15,000 bases of DNA from Botryococcus braunii (taxonomy: Eukaryota; Chlorophyta; Trebouxiophyceae). The notes under the pieces are model-generated. The model saw nothing but the letters and a program-made list of their open reading frames with translations, was not told where the DNA came from and ran no database searches. Shown here one piece after another: positions 1 to 9,434 of this stretch. Location: assembly GCA_002005505.1 (NCBI GenBank), contig MVGU01001578.1, forward strand, positions 1 to 15,000, in the 5' to 3' direction. The translations under genes were made by a program, and so were the position numbers. How positions within the stretch are numbered: position 1 is the stretch's first letter; every line of letters begins with the position of its first letter.

Positions 1-475
1 CCATGGGAAGTCTTGGTGGTGCTTACATAATCTCATCTCCGCGTGCGCCGAGTCATGGACACTTTAACTTTTTTCTAAGACCAGCCGGCTGAGCGCCTTC
101 TGCAAGTCGGGATAATCCATTTCCACTGATGGTGATGAGGATAATTTGTATGAGTATGAGCATGGCGTGATGAGAATAATCCGGATGAGCATCAAACTCC
201 CTATTAGCATGGCATCTTTAGCACCTTGGGTGGGGAATGGCTTCACATGTCATTGGCGACACTCCTCAGTTTGTTTGATTCAGTGCTGTCATGCACACAT
301 TACACCATCATCCTCTCTAGCGGAAGGCCGGTGCGACTCCAATGTCTTCCTGATGTGGAATGTGACTTCACGTGCACAGCTTCTGTTTGCTCCGAAAGGC
401 CACTGTCTCAGACTCAAAAATCTAAGTAGGAAAATATTGAAAAGAAAACTGGGTGGGATTTGGTGGGGGCAGCAC

Positions 476-534
476 CTGAATAGCATATACACTGAGGTTG
501 TCAGGTGCAATCCATAATTGTATAGTGGTGATCC
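476..534 (-). CDS. 59-nt micro-exon, middle strands of jacalin-like domain J3
   Basis: Seen: acceptor ggggtgcag|GG and donor ATTCAG|GTGCTG. It encodes GITTIQLWIAPDNLSVYAIQ, the first Gly completed by the single G left by the phase 1 donor at 1303; it exits in phase 0. Length and phases are the same as for 12706-12764 and 14741-14799, and the residue pattern (G-I..I-LW...AIQ) matches. The intron upstream (535-1302) holds long GT and GA tracts. The next exon should begin in phase 0 with a Met/Val-Val-Tyr type motif; I do not find one between 1 and 475, so it probably lies off the left edge. Confidence 0.75.
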
Positions 535-721
535 CTGCACCCCAAAGTACCACAGATAAGGAAGGGGGGGCATGCTTCGATCTTGCATAATCATTTCGGT
601 ACGTGTACTCTACCAGTTCGCTTTGTAGATAAGACTCATTGACGGTAAGTGGCAAGCACGGAGACGCAAGACCACTACCCTGACTACGTGGCGCCCATAC
701 AGAATAGGAGGTACTGACAGA

Positions 722-756
722 AGGATATAAGGGGTAGAATCTACCCCTTATATCCT
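722..756. repeat. 17-bp perfect palindrome, 1-nt spacer
   Basis: AGGATATAAGGGGTAGA, one A, then its exact reverse complement. It is 188 bases from the micro-exon at 476-534, in its upstream intron. It could form a cruciform or RNA hairpin; no known element recognised. Confidence 0.9.
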
Positions 757-946
757 GGACCCTTACATCCTCTGCCTTCATGTTGGTGAAGCATTGTCAC
801 AGGGACCTGCATCTTTGTTTGCTTGTACTCTGACCTCAAACTTTGCACACTGAAACCCCAATCACATATTTCTGTATATACGTGTTGGGAGAGGGAGAGG
901 GAGAGGGCGAGACAGAAAGACAGACAGACAGAAACACGGGGTTTGA

Positions 947-1142
<196 letters not shown>

Positions 1143-1302
1143 GTGCCTGCGCGTGCACGTACGCGCCCCTGTGCGAGCATACTGCTCTACATATGTCCAA
1201 AGCTGGACGGTTCAGCCATCACCAAGGTCCCAGGCATTCTTTATCGGCTGCATCTGCATGGTGTACAGCCCAAGTACACAGAAAAGTAGACTGGGGCCTC
1301 AC

Positions 1303-2041
1303 CTGCAGTGGTGGGACCATCATTCCACCATGAATCAATGTTGTTCCGAGCGCCAAAAGGATACGTCTCAATGAGCCCATTCCTTGCCGCTGTCCTTGAT
1401 AGGGCCGTCCCACCGGCAGCTTTCGAGTCTCGGAGCATGGCCAGCATTTCTGTGGAATCCTGCTCGGCTCCTGCGGCACCAGAGATCCCTGGGCCGGAAC
1501 CAAAGTTGGCCACCGCGGATTCTGTTGTCTCCGGAGCCTCTAAATCGTAGGGAGACTGGCCAGAGAGTCCCTGGGGACTGGATTCCACCTGGGGCACCGA
1601 GGTTCCAGCCCCTCTGAGGGCATCCAAACTCTTGGAGACCTTCTCAGACTGTTCCTTGCCAGCCTGGTTGGTTTGGGGTGGGTCAGGTTGGACCGATCCC
1701 TGATCTTCTGAGCTGTGTTCAAGGTCCCCAGACACCCCCTTGCCATCTGTTGGAAGGGGGAGGCCACCATTCTCGTCCGCTCTCAGCCCTTCCAAGTCAC
1801 TCAGAGAGGAAAGCGACTGGTCCGAAGCTATCAGAAGCTGGCCTGCTGGTCCTGAATCCTTGGCTTGTGTAGCCGAGGCTGGTCCCGAATCCTTGGCTTG
1901 TGTAGCCGTGGGGTCCCTGGATGACTCTGTTGCCTGGCGAAGACTCTCAGGCTGATTTGACACCTGCTTCATCAGAGATGGTGCATTCTCCAGCCACTGC
2001 AAAGGGTGATCAGCGTTCAGAAGTGAGCCAGAAACCCCTCC
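1303..2041 (-). CDS. Long low-complexity exon ending in a jacalin first-strand motif
   Basis: Seen: strong acceptor ctttttctttgtgtgcag|GGA at 2041 and strong donor ACTGCAG|GTGAGG at 1303. The exon is 739 nt, phase 0 in, phase 1 out, with no stop. The first ~210 residues are rich in Ser, Gln, Glu, Gly and Pro (for example KEQSEKVSKSLDALRG), probably disordered, and contain an 11-residue tandem repeat ATQAKDSGPAS/ATQAKDSGPAG. The last ~25 residues read NGLIETYPFGARNNIDSWWN then DGPTTA, matching RIQSPLFG...WDDG of the jacalin exons to the right, at the same intron phase. The domain continues in the micro-exon at 476-534. Inference: a second jacalin-containing gene, or a far 3' part of the same gene; the 5.3 kb gap to 7318 and the phase mismatch favour a separate gene. 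In-frame sequence upstream of the acceptor stays open, so the true 5' edge could be further right. Confidence 0.7.
1857..1913 (-). repeat. 33-bp tandem repeat inside the left coding exon
   Basis: The core CCTTGGCTTGTGTAGCC occurs 33 bases apart. In the minus-strand frame it codes ATQAKDSGPAS then ATQAKDSGPAG, an in-frame 11-residue duplication that supports this frame being the coding one. Confidence 0.85.
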
Positions 2042-2141
2042 CTGCACACAAAGAAAAAGAATTTGAGGCAGGGCATCATCGCATCCCTCTGTTTCTTGAG
2101 AATGAGTTGCTTGCAAAGCGCAGATAGCGGCCTCCACTGGA

Positions 2142-3365
2142 AGGCAACAGCAACATGATGTCCCCTCAGGTCAGGGCTCTGTACCAATTTCTGACAGATT
2201 AAGAATAATGTACATCGTCACCGTAATGGGAGCCCCAGATGCGTGCACCTGAACCCTTAGGTGACGCTAGACTCGGGACATTATGTGGTCGAACACTGCT
2301 TTCTTGGCAACGCCCAGCAACTATAGGTAAACGATAGCAACTGTAGCTAAAATGTGTTATTTTTGCGTAGCTTAAGGCAAGGTTGGAGGCCCCGCACACC
2401 ACACAGATCAGCACGTGCTGAATCTACGAATCTAAAGCGACCTCCCTGAAAGAGAACGGACCTGATTGCCCGTTTCTGGAAGCAAACCATCCACACCAGG
2501 AATCCAGGTCGCAGAGTGAAGAATTCCAGTGAGTAAAACAATTAGTTCTGCCCGGTAAGCGAGCATCCTCGTGGGATAGGTGCTGAACGTGATCGTGAAC
2601 GTCCTGTGCAGGTGCGACACGAATGAGTCTTGGTTTGTAAGGCGTGCCTGAGCCGAGAAAACGTCGACACAAATTGCTTAAAGTACCATGAGGACTAAGG
2701 AGTTGAACGTGTGAAATTCCTGCCATCAAGCTTTATTGGCAAATTCAACCTCGATTCGGAATGGGCATCACCCTGGGGACACGTCTTGCAATTGCAAAAT
2801 GCGAACCACAACCGATGTGATGTTCACAATTCATCCCCCTCTAAGGAGGGGAGTTGCGATCCTCCCAAAGGATCCATAGGTTCAGGCTGTTAGGAATCGG
2901 ACATGCGATTCTGCGTCCGAGCACGAACATCAGCGGGTAGAATTGCGGGTCACGCAAACAAAGATATAACCATCCTGCTTATGCCATGGAATTTGTGCAG
3001 TCTGTTGACAAGTTTTGCCTGCCCAGTCTGCTGGGTAGCTGGCCCGCTGTTGCCCGAAGCATTCGAAATATTCCAATTGCCGCCAAACGGCACGTGGGGA
3101 CCGCACCACACTCCCGCGGAGTTTAATTGGCGTGGTTTAGCCGTTATAATGTGCTCCCAATGGTTTCAGGTGGGGTTGCTCCACAAGCACGTGTGACTTA
3201 CAGTGAAGCAGTGTACACGTGAGCCATCACGGCTGTCAATATGAAATCGTTCTGACAGCTGGGTTCTTGGCAGGTACTGTATAGAAGTAGCAGTACCTAT
3301 ATACCTATATGTACTATATAGTACCTTGGCAGGCACTATATAGTACATAATGTTTACACAAACTT
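2142..3365. other. No gene recognised
   Basis: Short open frames only, on both strands, with ordinary composition and no recognisable motif. A small hairpin CCCCTC-taag-GAGGGG lies near 2837-2852, and an AT-rich cluster of TACTATATAGTACC-like palindromes at about 3270-3350. Confidence 0.6.
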
Positions 3366-3511
3366 CACACAGCAGTCACAGCCATTGACAGGGGTCCCTT
3401 TATATCCTGCTGCAGAAGCACGGCGAAGAGACAGGAATGCACGGAAGAAAGTATGGAATAGACAGGCCACCTTCCGAAGCAGTTGCCAGCTTGAAGATGT
3501 TGCCGATGTGT
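3366..3511. repeat. Direct repeat copy 1 of a diverged ~150-180 bp unit
   Basis: Shares with 3733-3914, in order: CACACAGC, ATTGACAGGG, CTGCTGCAGAAGCACG, AGACAGGAATGCACG and GCAGTTGCCAGCTTGAAGAT, with small indels between. A third partial copy is at 3620-3682. Probably a local duplication or an old repeat element. Confidence 0.8.
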
Positions 3512-3619
3512 TTACAACTTATACAGCTTGCAGTAATAAAAGTTGTTATTACAAGTTCAACAACTCCAAGGTCTACAAAGGAGAAAGTAATATACTCAAG
3601 AAAGTAATATACACAAGTT

Positions 3620-3682
3620 TCAGACAGATCGGCGTCACTGCCATTGACAGGGTCTTAATCCGCTCTAAATCCTGTGTTGATA
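3620..3682. repeat. Partial third copy of the direct repeat
   Basis: Contains GGCGTCACTGCCATTGACAG followed by GGTCTTAATCCGCTCT, close to GGCGTCATTGCTATTGACAG and GGTCCTAACCCGCTCT at 3743-3778. It stops before the CTGCTGCAG part. Confidence 0.75.
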
Positions 3683-3732
3683 CTAGGAAAAATATATTAA
3701 GTGTTGATGCTAGGAGCACTACACACAGGTTT

Positions 3733-3914
3733 CACACAGCTTGGCGTCATTGCTATTGACAGGGTCCTAACCCGCTCTACAGGCTGCTGCAGAAGCACGA
3801 AGACCGGAGACAGGCAGACATGCGCAAAGACAGGAATGCACGCAGGAGGAAGTATAGGTAGGTTGGGCCGCCTTTCCAAGGCAGTTGCCAGCTTGAAGAT
3901 TTTTGTCAATGTGT
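3733..3914. repeat. Direct repeat copy 2 of a diverged ~150-180 bp unit
   Basis: Longest of the three copies; see shared blocks in copy 1. No copy keeps a common long reading frame, so a coding role is not supported. Confidence 0.8.
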
Positions 3915-4265
3915 CCAGAACGAGCGGATACATTTGAAAGTAATGAAAGGTGGTATTCGGGAAAGTGCTCAGGTACTTCACGCCCCAGAGGGCGCAAATT
4001 TGCAAACAGCATATGACATCAGAGAACATGTGGCTCTACAAATTTTGGCTGGCGCCAGACACAATCTGAGGAATCACAACCTCATTCTCCCCCCAAAGTG
4101 AGCAAAAATTTCACAGAACGTTAGTATTATAAGCAGAACGACGTAGAACGACAAAATGCCGCATCATGCATCCATCTAACAGAAAGATTCGGGACGGCAC
4201 CCGGAACGTAGCAGGAACTCACATACAAAAGATTTTGTGCAAGAGACCTGTACGTGAGAAGGGAA

Positions 4266-4340
4266 ATGGACCGTGGACTCTACTTTTCTTGTCCCTTCCC
4301 TCTTCCGGGAAGTGGGAGGGAAGGGGGTCTAGAGGTCCAT
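4266..4340. repeat. Long imperfect foldback with polypurine arm
   Basis: Outer arms ATGGACC (4266-4272) and GGTCCAT (4334-4340), CTCTA/TAGAG inside them, and a 10-bp perfect inner stem CCCTTCCCTC (4293-4302) with GAGGGAAGGG (4316-4325). No flanking gene. Confidence 0.8.
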
Positions 4341-4766
4341 ATGGAGGACTTCAAACTGACTGGTTCCCCTGAATTGGTTAGTGAGCCGCAACACAGGTAA
4401 GCTCTTTAGAGACGTCGAAGGCACCCGTATGGATGGTATTCAGCGATATCACCAAGCTCCTTCTTGGCATGTCCCCGTGTGTTAATTGATTGTGCATAAC
4501 TCGAGCTGAAGGGATGGACTCGTTCATCGTCAAAAGAGATCTGGATTCAACGGAATTGTTTGATAAAGTGAGAACACCCTAGGGCCGAGGCCTCAGAGAA
4601 AATGTGAGTAGGTCAATCGAAAACGGTAACATCGACTTAAACGCTCAAACGTTCACTGTCAAGGAAATCCCCAGCCAATTGGTTCAGTTGTATCTAAATA
4701 ACGTGTCGTTGTTATGTTGTCCTCTCGTGCTTGTGGAACACCTATGCTTGTGGACTGTATATGATA

Positions 4767-4786
4767 TATCAGCTTGCAAGCTGATA
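4767..4786. repeat. 20-bp perfect palindrome
   Basis: TATCAGCTTGCAAGCTGATA reads the same on both strands. It lies about 65 bases before the (GT)47 tract. Confidence 0.9.
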
Positions 4787-4848
4787 GTCGCTGGTGCAAC
4801 TTTACAGAGAGAGGCGCATGCAACAATTGAGGGTGAAAATCGTTTTTG

Positions 4849-4850
<2 letters not shown>

Positions 4851-4944
<94 letters not shown>
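4851..4944. repeat. Pure (GT)47 microsatellite
   Basis: Uninterrupted GT dinucleotides for 94 bases, in an interval with no confident gene. Purity suggests it is young or actively changing in length. Confidence 0.97.
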
Positions 4945-4945
<1 letters not shown>

Positions 4946-5050
4946 CTCAACGGAGAAGGGGCAGTGTTGGCATGAAAACGGTACGCAAAAGGTACCAGCT
5001 ATTCATAGTCAAATATGCACAGCAGGTTCTTGTGGTTGAATAATCAGGAC

Positions 5051-5230
5051 CCTGCAGATACGTGGCTAGATGACACCCCATTAAGGCGAAACATGCTTCT
5101 AGATATGCTTGTGAATACAAGGCCAGGGTTTCATGTCTAGCATTAACCATCTGTGACCGAACTTCTTCTGAGGCAGCACTTGTTTTCTTCTTTGACTCTT
5201 GCTTGTGGTCTTCTTTCAATTGTGACAAAT
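5051..5230 (-). CDS. Candidate exon with charged helical sequence, function unknown
   Basis: Seen: a 60-codon open stretch with possible acceptor ggcgcag|AT (5230) and possible donor GCAGG|GTCCTG (5051), phase 1 in and out. It includes LSQLKEDHKQESKKKTSAAS and EEVRSQMVNARHETLALYSQ, then AYLEACFALMGCHLATYLQ. The Lys/Glu-rich amphipathic composition looks more like protein than the surrounding frames. No family recognised and no neighbouring exons found. It may be a remnant of a gene or mobile element, or chance. Confidence 0.25.
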
Positions 5231-5542
5231 CTGCGCCAAGACGCAAGCGCGGCATCCCATCAGCAAGCCCGTCCTATGCCGAGGACCAGACGATAACTCT
5301 AAATGTTGAACGCATGAACCTCCCACCTCTTGCTCGAATTGGGAATCATCCACCACAAGCCCTGTGCAGTGCTGATTTATAGAACTGCGCCAACACCATG
5401 GCAGGGGAGTTACATCACATATACTGGTGAGAAGTGAAATCTTCATTCGTTCGGGAAAAGAGCTATTTCCCAGACCTTCAAACAAGAGGCCCACCCCCCC
5501 CCCCCCCCAAAGGGGATAATTTGGCTACGAACAACGCAGGAG

Positions 5543-5629
5543 GTACATCTGGAACGGAAATTTCCGTTCTAGATGTACGTTTCATCAACCTTTTTAAGAA
5601 GGTTGTCGAAATATGCAAGTGAGCTTGCA
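5543..5629. repeat. Three consecutive hairpins
   Basis: First: an 18-bp palindrome pair (5543-5560 with 5561-5578) with one G/T position. Second: AACCTT (5587-5592) with AAGGTT (5599-5604), loop of six. Third: TGCAAG (5614-5619) with CTTGCA (5624-5629), loop TGAG. Short spacers separate them. Could be a structured RNA, a terminator-like or element-end structure; nothing recognised. Confidence 0.75.
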
Positions 5630-6062
5630 CCTGTGCTCACCCAAACATTTTCCCTACGACTGCAATGGTCATGAGGAATAGTCAACACAACGAAGTCTTG
5701 GGCCCTGGCACGACGAACCTCAACTGTGCACGATTACCTGCCTTCGACCCATCACCATTCAAGGCAGCTTCGGACGGACTTGTGGTCTTCCCCTCACTTT
5801 CTTTCCCCAACGCACTTTCAAGAGCATTTCATTTCCAACCACATGCCCTACGTCAGAGGGAAACGGCCTGATAATCAGGTACAAAAGTACTTCGAGCAAA
5901 TTGCTCCATATAGCTATGAATGAAATTGAGTCTCAACCTGCGCACTTGATGATATGAAGATGATAATTTCCTTTGTAAGCGTTCTGTGCACTCCACGTCT
6001 GTCAGGCGAAAAGCGACTCCGGGCTGAACTTGAAGACTAATAGTAGTGCTCCCATTAATTTA

Positions 6063-6317
6063 ATGGCGACAATAAAGCAAGCATGGCTAGGAGCTATGTT
6101 GCTGCTGCTGTCTAATACAATGTTTGAACGAGCAGTCGCAACTCAGCACCGACCATTAAGGGCCCACAATCGTTTCCTTTTAGATGCACAAGTCAACACC
6201 GACTCAATCCTAAAAGTCGGATGCACAACGATGAATTTGAGCTATTTGCTATGGCTGATACGGCGGAGACTAAGACCCGTAATGCATGAATTGGTCCCTT
6301 CAGACTCAGGAGCTTGA
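6063..6317 (+). CDS. Candidate small secreted protein or first exon with signal peptide
   Basis: Seen: ATG with A at -3 and G at +4 opens an 84-codon frame ending in TGA at 6315-6317. The N terminus MATIKQAWLGAMLLLLSNTM has a short charged start and a Leu core, and is followed by FERAVATQ, an Ala-x-Ala site suited to signal peptidase. The rest (HRPLRAHNRFLLDAQVNTDS and onward) matches nothing I recognise. Inference: possibly a first exon on the plus strand, perhaps spliced out of the frame before the stop. No matching downstream exon was seen. A chance open frame is quite possible. Confidence 0.3.
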   Translation: MATIKQAWLGAMLLLLSNTMFERAVATQHRPLRAHNRFLLDAQVNTDSILKVGCTTMNLSYLLWLIRRRLRPVMHELVPSDSGA

Positions 6318-7035
6318 ATCCTACAAACTTGAGATTCTTATAAAAGGTTTTTCAGACAAAAGTGACATGTCCAAAAGTGTAGGTGGCTGCCTATAAAGGC
6401 TGCCAAATTATCTTGAATACTTCCTTCTTGGCAGCGTGCAGGTGGCTAATGCTAGTGGCACGAATTTAAGGAGGCACGGTTGCCGTGTCCCACTCAACTT
6501 CACCAACCACAGTAAGTGTTGATTCTAGCATGCAGAAGGTATCTGTACACATGGCTTTCCCCCCTTCTAAGACGCGTCTTCAACACCAACGCCTTCTACG
6601 TGTCTCAATGAAAGAGTTTTTTTAAAGGCGGTGTAGTCAGCTAGACTGACACAGTTCAAATGTATCAAAACGAACTGAAGAGCTTGTGCAACAGCCGAGC
6701 TGGCAACTTCTAGAGGTTTGCTGTGGTAAGCAAAAATGGATGAAACGCTCTAAGTAACTTGCTTCATGCGTGACATCCCATGACAGACATTACATCAATG
6801 TAGCCTGACATGCCACCAAACAGCAGCCTGGAAAAACCCGCCGTCAGCCATCAGAGAGTGCCACAATTTCACGCTGCAACCCCAGCATACGTTGAAGAAA
6901 CTGTCACACGCTTAATTCGGAGCATAAGAGTACTTCACACGCTTTCCAAACTAGTAAAGACTTGAGGAGCACGACCAAGCACTGCACTTCCCCGATACTA
7001 TCCTATAGTTCTCCTTCTTTTGCAACTTCACCCAA
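6318..7035. other. No gene recognised
   Basis: No long open frame on either strand. A short hairpin CACGG-ttg-CCGTG lies near 6475-6487. Confidence 0.55.
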
Positions 7036-7126
7036 AGTACCAAGGACAGTGCCCTAATATACCAGGATGCTGCCCTAGTACACATGGGCGTTGCCCTTAG
7101 TACCCTAGGCTAATTTCCATAGTACG
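7036..7126. repeat. Degenerate ~22-bp tandem repeat, about five copies
   Basis: TACC/TACA/TACG anchors fall at 7038, 7060, 7079, 7101 and 7123, spaced 22, 19, 22 and 22. The first three copies also share a GCCCT block (TGCCCTA twice, TTGCCCTTAG once). Confidence 0.6.
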
Positions 7127-7317
7127 CGAGGCTACCGCACAGCTGCGAGTACCGATCTGGCCCCAAGTCATGAGGTGCAGTGATCAAAGAGGATGGAATC
7201 TCTTATGATCGTAAGGGAGTATAGCGGCTTGGCTCCCCCATGGATGACGTTGAAGATTGTACCCCGTGATCATGGGCATGATCTCGGAGATGGAGTCGCT
7301 CTCAGTGCTCCGTTAAC

Positions 7318-7403
7318 CTCCGAGAGGTGGAGGGGGTCGTGGTGGTGGTGGTCGAAGAGGGGATGGTGGGGGCCTTGGGGGCGGTGATGACGGCGGTGGC
7401 GGA
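7318..7403 (-). CDS. Short Pro-rich exon, possibly the last exon of the jacalin gene
   Basis: Seen: after acceptor gggtgcag|T (exon start 7403), one frame reads PPPPSSPPPRPPPSP, then LRPPPPRPPPP and LGG before TAA at 7313-7315. Entry is phase 2, which agrees with the donor at 7925, so the two exons join as Cys followed by the Pro run. The exon may end at GGAG|GTTAAC (7318), or it may simply run into the stop TAA and be terminal. The composition matches the Pro-rich linkers of the exons to the right, and the other two frames show Thr/His-rich shadows. The polypyrimidine tract before the acceptor is poor, so the 5' boundary is the weak point. Confidence 0.5.
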
Positions 7404-7924
7404 CTGCACCCCAGTCCGCATACATTTCATCTCAACAACATCTCTACAGTAAATTTCGTCAACAGGGTTACCTTTGAACGAGATCTCCTTTGAAGGTCGG
7501 AGGAAGAAGTCGGGCGAGTGGTGAGAGCCATCGTGACCAGATAAGAGGTAAAAAACAAAAAGTAAAGCCCTTGTACTTGTGATGAGTTGCCCTGAATGCA
7601 ATCAATTTTTCGTCCACGGCCATGGCCAGCTCAGTTGGCGGCACTGAAAAATAAATACATTTCCAAATAGAGGGCGGGATATAACAACACCACCAGTGTC
7701 TAAAGATGTTGCCTTCTGGGTATGTGTGACTCCTCAGCCGTATGTGAGATCCCTCTTGGAACACTTGCTAGCACAACCATATACGCAAGACTCCCTGGCA
7801 TTCACATCACGTGCATGTGATGTGAGTACTAGGAAATCATCTGGAAGTCCAGATACACAACAGCAAATTCCTTTCCAGGCTAAAGAGCGTAGAGAAGTCG
7901 GGAGTGCGAGGTGGGGTTCCGCAC

Positions 7925-8775
7925 CAAGCTCCAGCGCCCGTGTAGGAGCAAATGCCGGAGAATGTTGTGATTGCTCTGTTGCAAGGCACGGGAATCGCAA
8001 CTGTGCCACTTACGGTGGACGTGATCCCAACACAACCAGCATATCCAAAGATGGGGGCCAGAGAGGCCCTGGTCGGGAATGGGCCAGACCCTGACGCACT
8101 GAACTTGACTGTGCCGCTTGCGGTTGCAAGCCGCTCGAAGCCCACGAGTGTCACCAACAGCGTGTTCCTTACAAGCTGGATGTCGTTCGGCGGACATGTT
8201 AGGCCAGAGAAGGATCTCACGTCTGCAAAGCGGGTGCTCTGAACCGTGAGGGTCTCACTGCCTGGCAGATTCTGACTGCTGAGCTGATACAAGCTTGAAA
8301 GGCCCGGGAGGGACGTGAGGCGTGACGTTATCCCTGTGGTGACGTCAGGGGATGCAGTGCAATTCCTGCATTCCTTGACAATTAGTGATCCCGCCTGGCG
8401 GAGGCTGGTAAGGAAGGAGGGTGCAACATTGGCTGGGACCAGGGCCGGTGTGTTGTCCACAAAGACGGTAAGTGTCCCGCCAATGACGTTGACACCTGCT
8501 AGGCCCATTTGCGTCAGCCAGCGCGTAATATTTGGGGCCGTGAAAGTGGTGCCGGCTGTGGCTGAGATGATTATCTGCAGGTTTCCTAGATAGGCGCCAC
8601 ATGTCCTGCCGTATGCCAAGGATGTACAGCTGCCACTCGTTGCATTTGTGGGCGTGGTGACAGTTGAAATGCAGCCCCCGTTCCCAGTATCCCGGATGGT
8701 GATGGTGTCTGAAATGGTACCACATTCTGAGCCCCAGCAAAAGCACGTCAGGTCTTCAAACGATGCTCGAAACCC
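7925..8775 (-). CDS. Exon encoding a secreted Cys-containing domain, resembling receptor L-domain/leucine-rich repeats
   Basis: Seen: an open stretch of ~280 codons with acceptor ggacag|GGG (8775) or, alternatively, ggctcag|AA (8726), and a donor GCTTG|GTGCGG at 7925 in phase 2. The Cys-rich start (TCFCW, SECG, NGGC, GSCTS, RTCG) is followed by [49 protein letters not shown] and GTVKFS, a spacing of short beta-strands like receptor L domains or other leucine-rich beta-helices. A second Cys pair lies near the end ([13 protein letters not shown]). Sequons NATS, NITR and NCTA suggest a glycosylated extracellular domain. Neighbours: preceded by the jacalin/Pro exon (intron ~660 bp with a long GT tract), followed by a Pro-rich exon in matching phase. 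Inference: a ligand- or matrix-binding head at the C-terminal end of the jacalin chain. The fold assignment is by pattern only; the coding call is firmer than the family call. Confidence 0.65.
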
Positions 8776-8783
8776 CTGTCCGT

Positions 8784-8828
8784 CTGTGTGTTTATGTGTG
8801 TGTGTGTGTGTGTGTGCGTGCGTGTGTA

Positions 8829-8860
<32 letters not shown>

Positions 8861-8863
8861 CGT

Positions 8864-8942
<79 letters not shown>
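8784..8942. repeat. (GT)n microsatellite with GC and AT interruptions
   Basis: GT repeats with internal GCGC and ATGT interruptions, purest from about 8870 to 8941. It lies in the intron beside the acceptor at 8775, so on the coding strand a CA tract runs up to the splice site. Confidence 0.95.
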
Positions 8943-8943
<1 letters not shown>

Positions 8944-9434
8944 ACGCTCGCACGCGGGGGTGTTTAAATGTGTGTGTACGTGGTGGGGGTGGGGGGAAGC
9001 ACAGCATGCTGGAATTCCTAATCCCTATCCCTCATCTTCAATTACTGGCAATCGAGTGTATGCCTTCAAAAAAAGAGAGTCTCGCTGGCAGTGGAATCTC
9101 TGACTCAAAGGACGCATGTGCACTCGCAGCTCACCTCCCACCTCACTGACAACCTCACCTCGCACCCCCCACCTCACTGACACCCTTTGGACGGCCATAC
9201 ACTCGATAGCTAACAGACCCAATCTGGTTCTAGGCCTAAGGGGCAGTCATGGATGGTAGCAGGTTGTGTCGAAGCCAATCCTCGATCTAAAATGGACAGG
9301 CTGCCCCCTTGCGCAGCCCTGCTGCGGGCAAATCACGTAAAGGACACGGAAGCTTAGTAATGCCCCCATACTACAATACATTTTCTCAGTCCAGAACATT
9401 AATGGGCGGGATGTGGCTTTAGCAGGGTCTGTAC

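Larger units (their letters stand above)
3915..4850. other. No gene recognised
   Basis: Apart from the foldback at 4266-4340 and the palindrome at 4767-4786, nothing stands out. Open frames are short. Confidence 0.55.

Noticed and set aside
1..475. Continuation of the left jacalin domain
   Set aside because: I looked for a phase 0 exon starting with Met/Val-Val-Tyr; the only ATGGTGTA on the minus strand here runs straight into a stop and has no AG just before it.
3385..3759. 124-codon plus-strand open frame
   Set aside because: It covers the direct-repeat copies, which are not kept in a common frame; no family resemblance.
7036..7126. CRISPR-like spaced repeats
   Set aside because: Units are degenerate and contiguous, without constant repeats and unique spacers; the setting is eukaryotic.
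7696..8242. Plus-strand frames opposite the L-like exon
   Set aside because: The minus-strand frame is longer, has splice sites in phase and domain-like structure; these are shadows.
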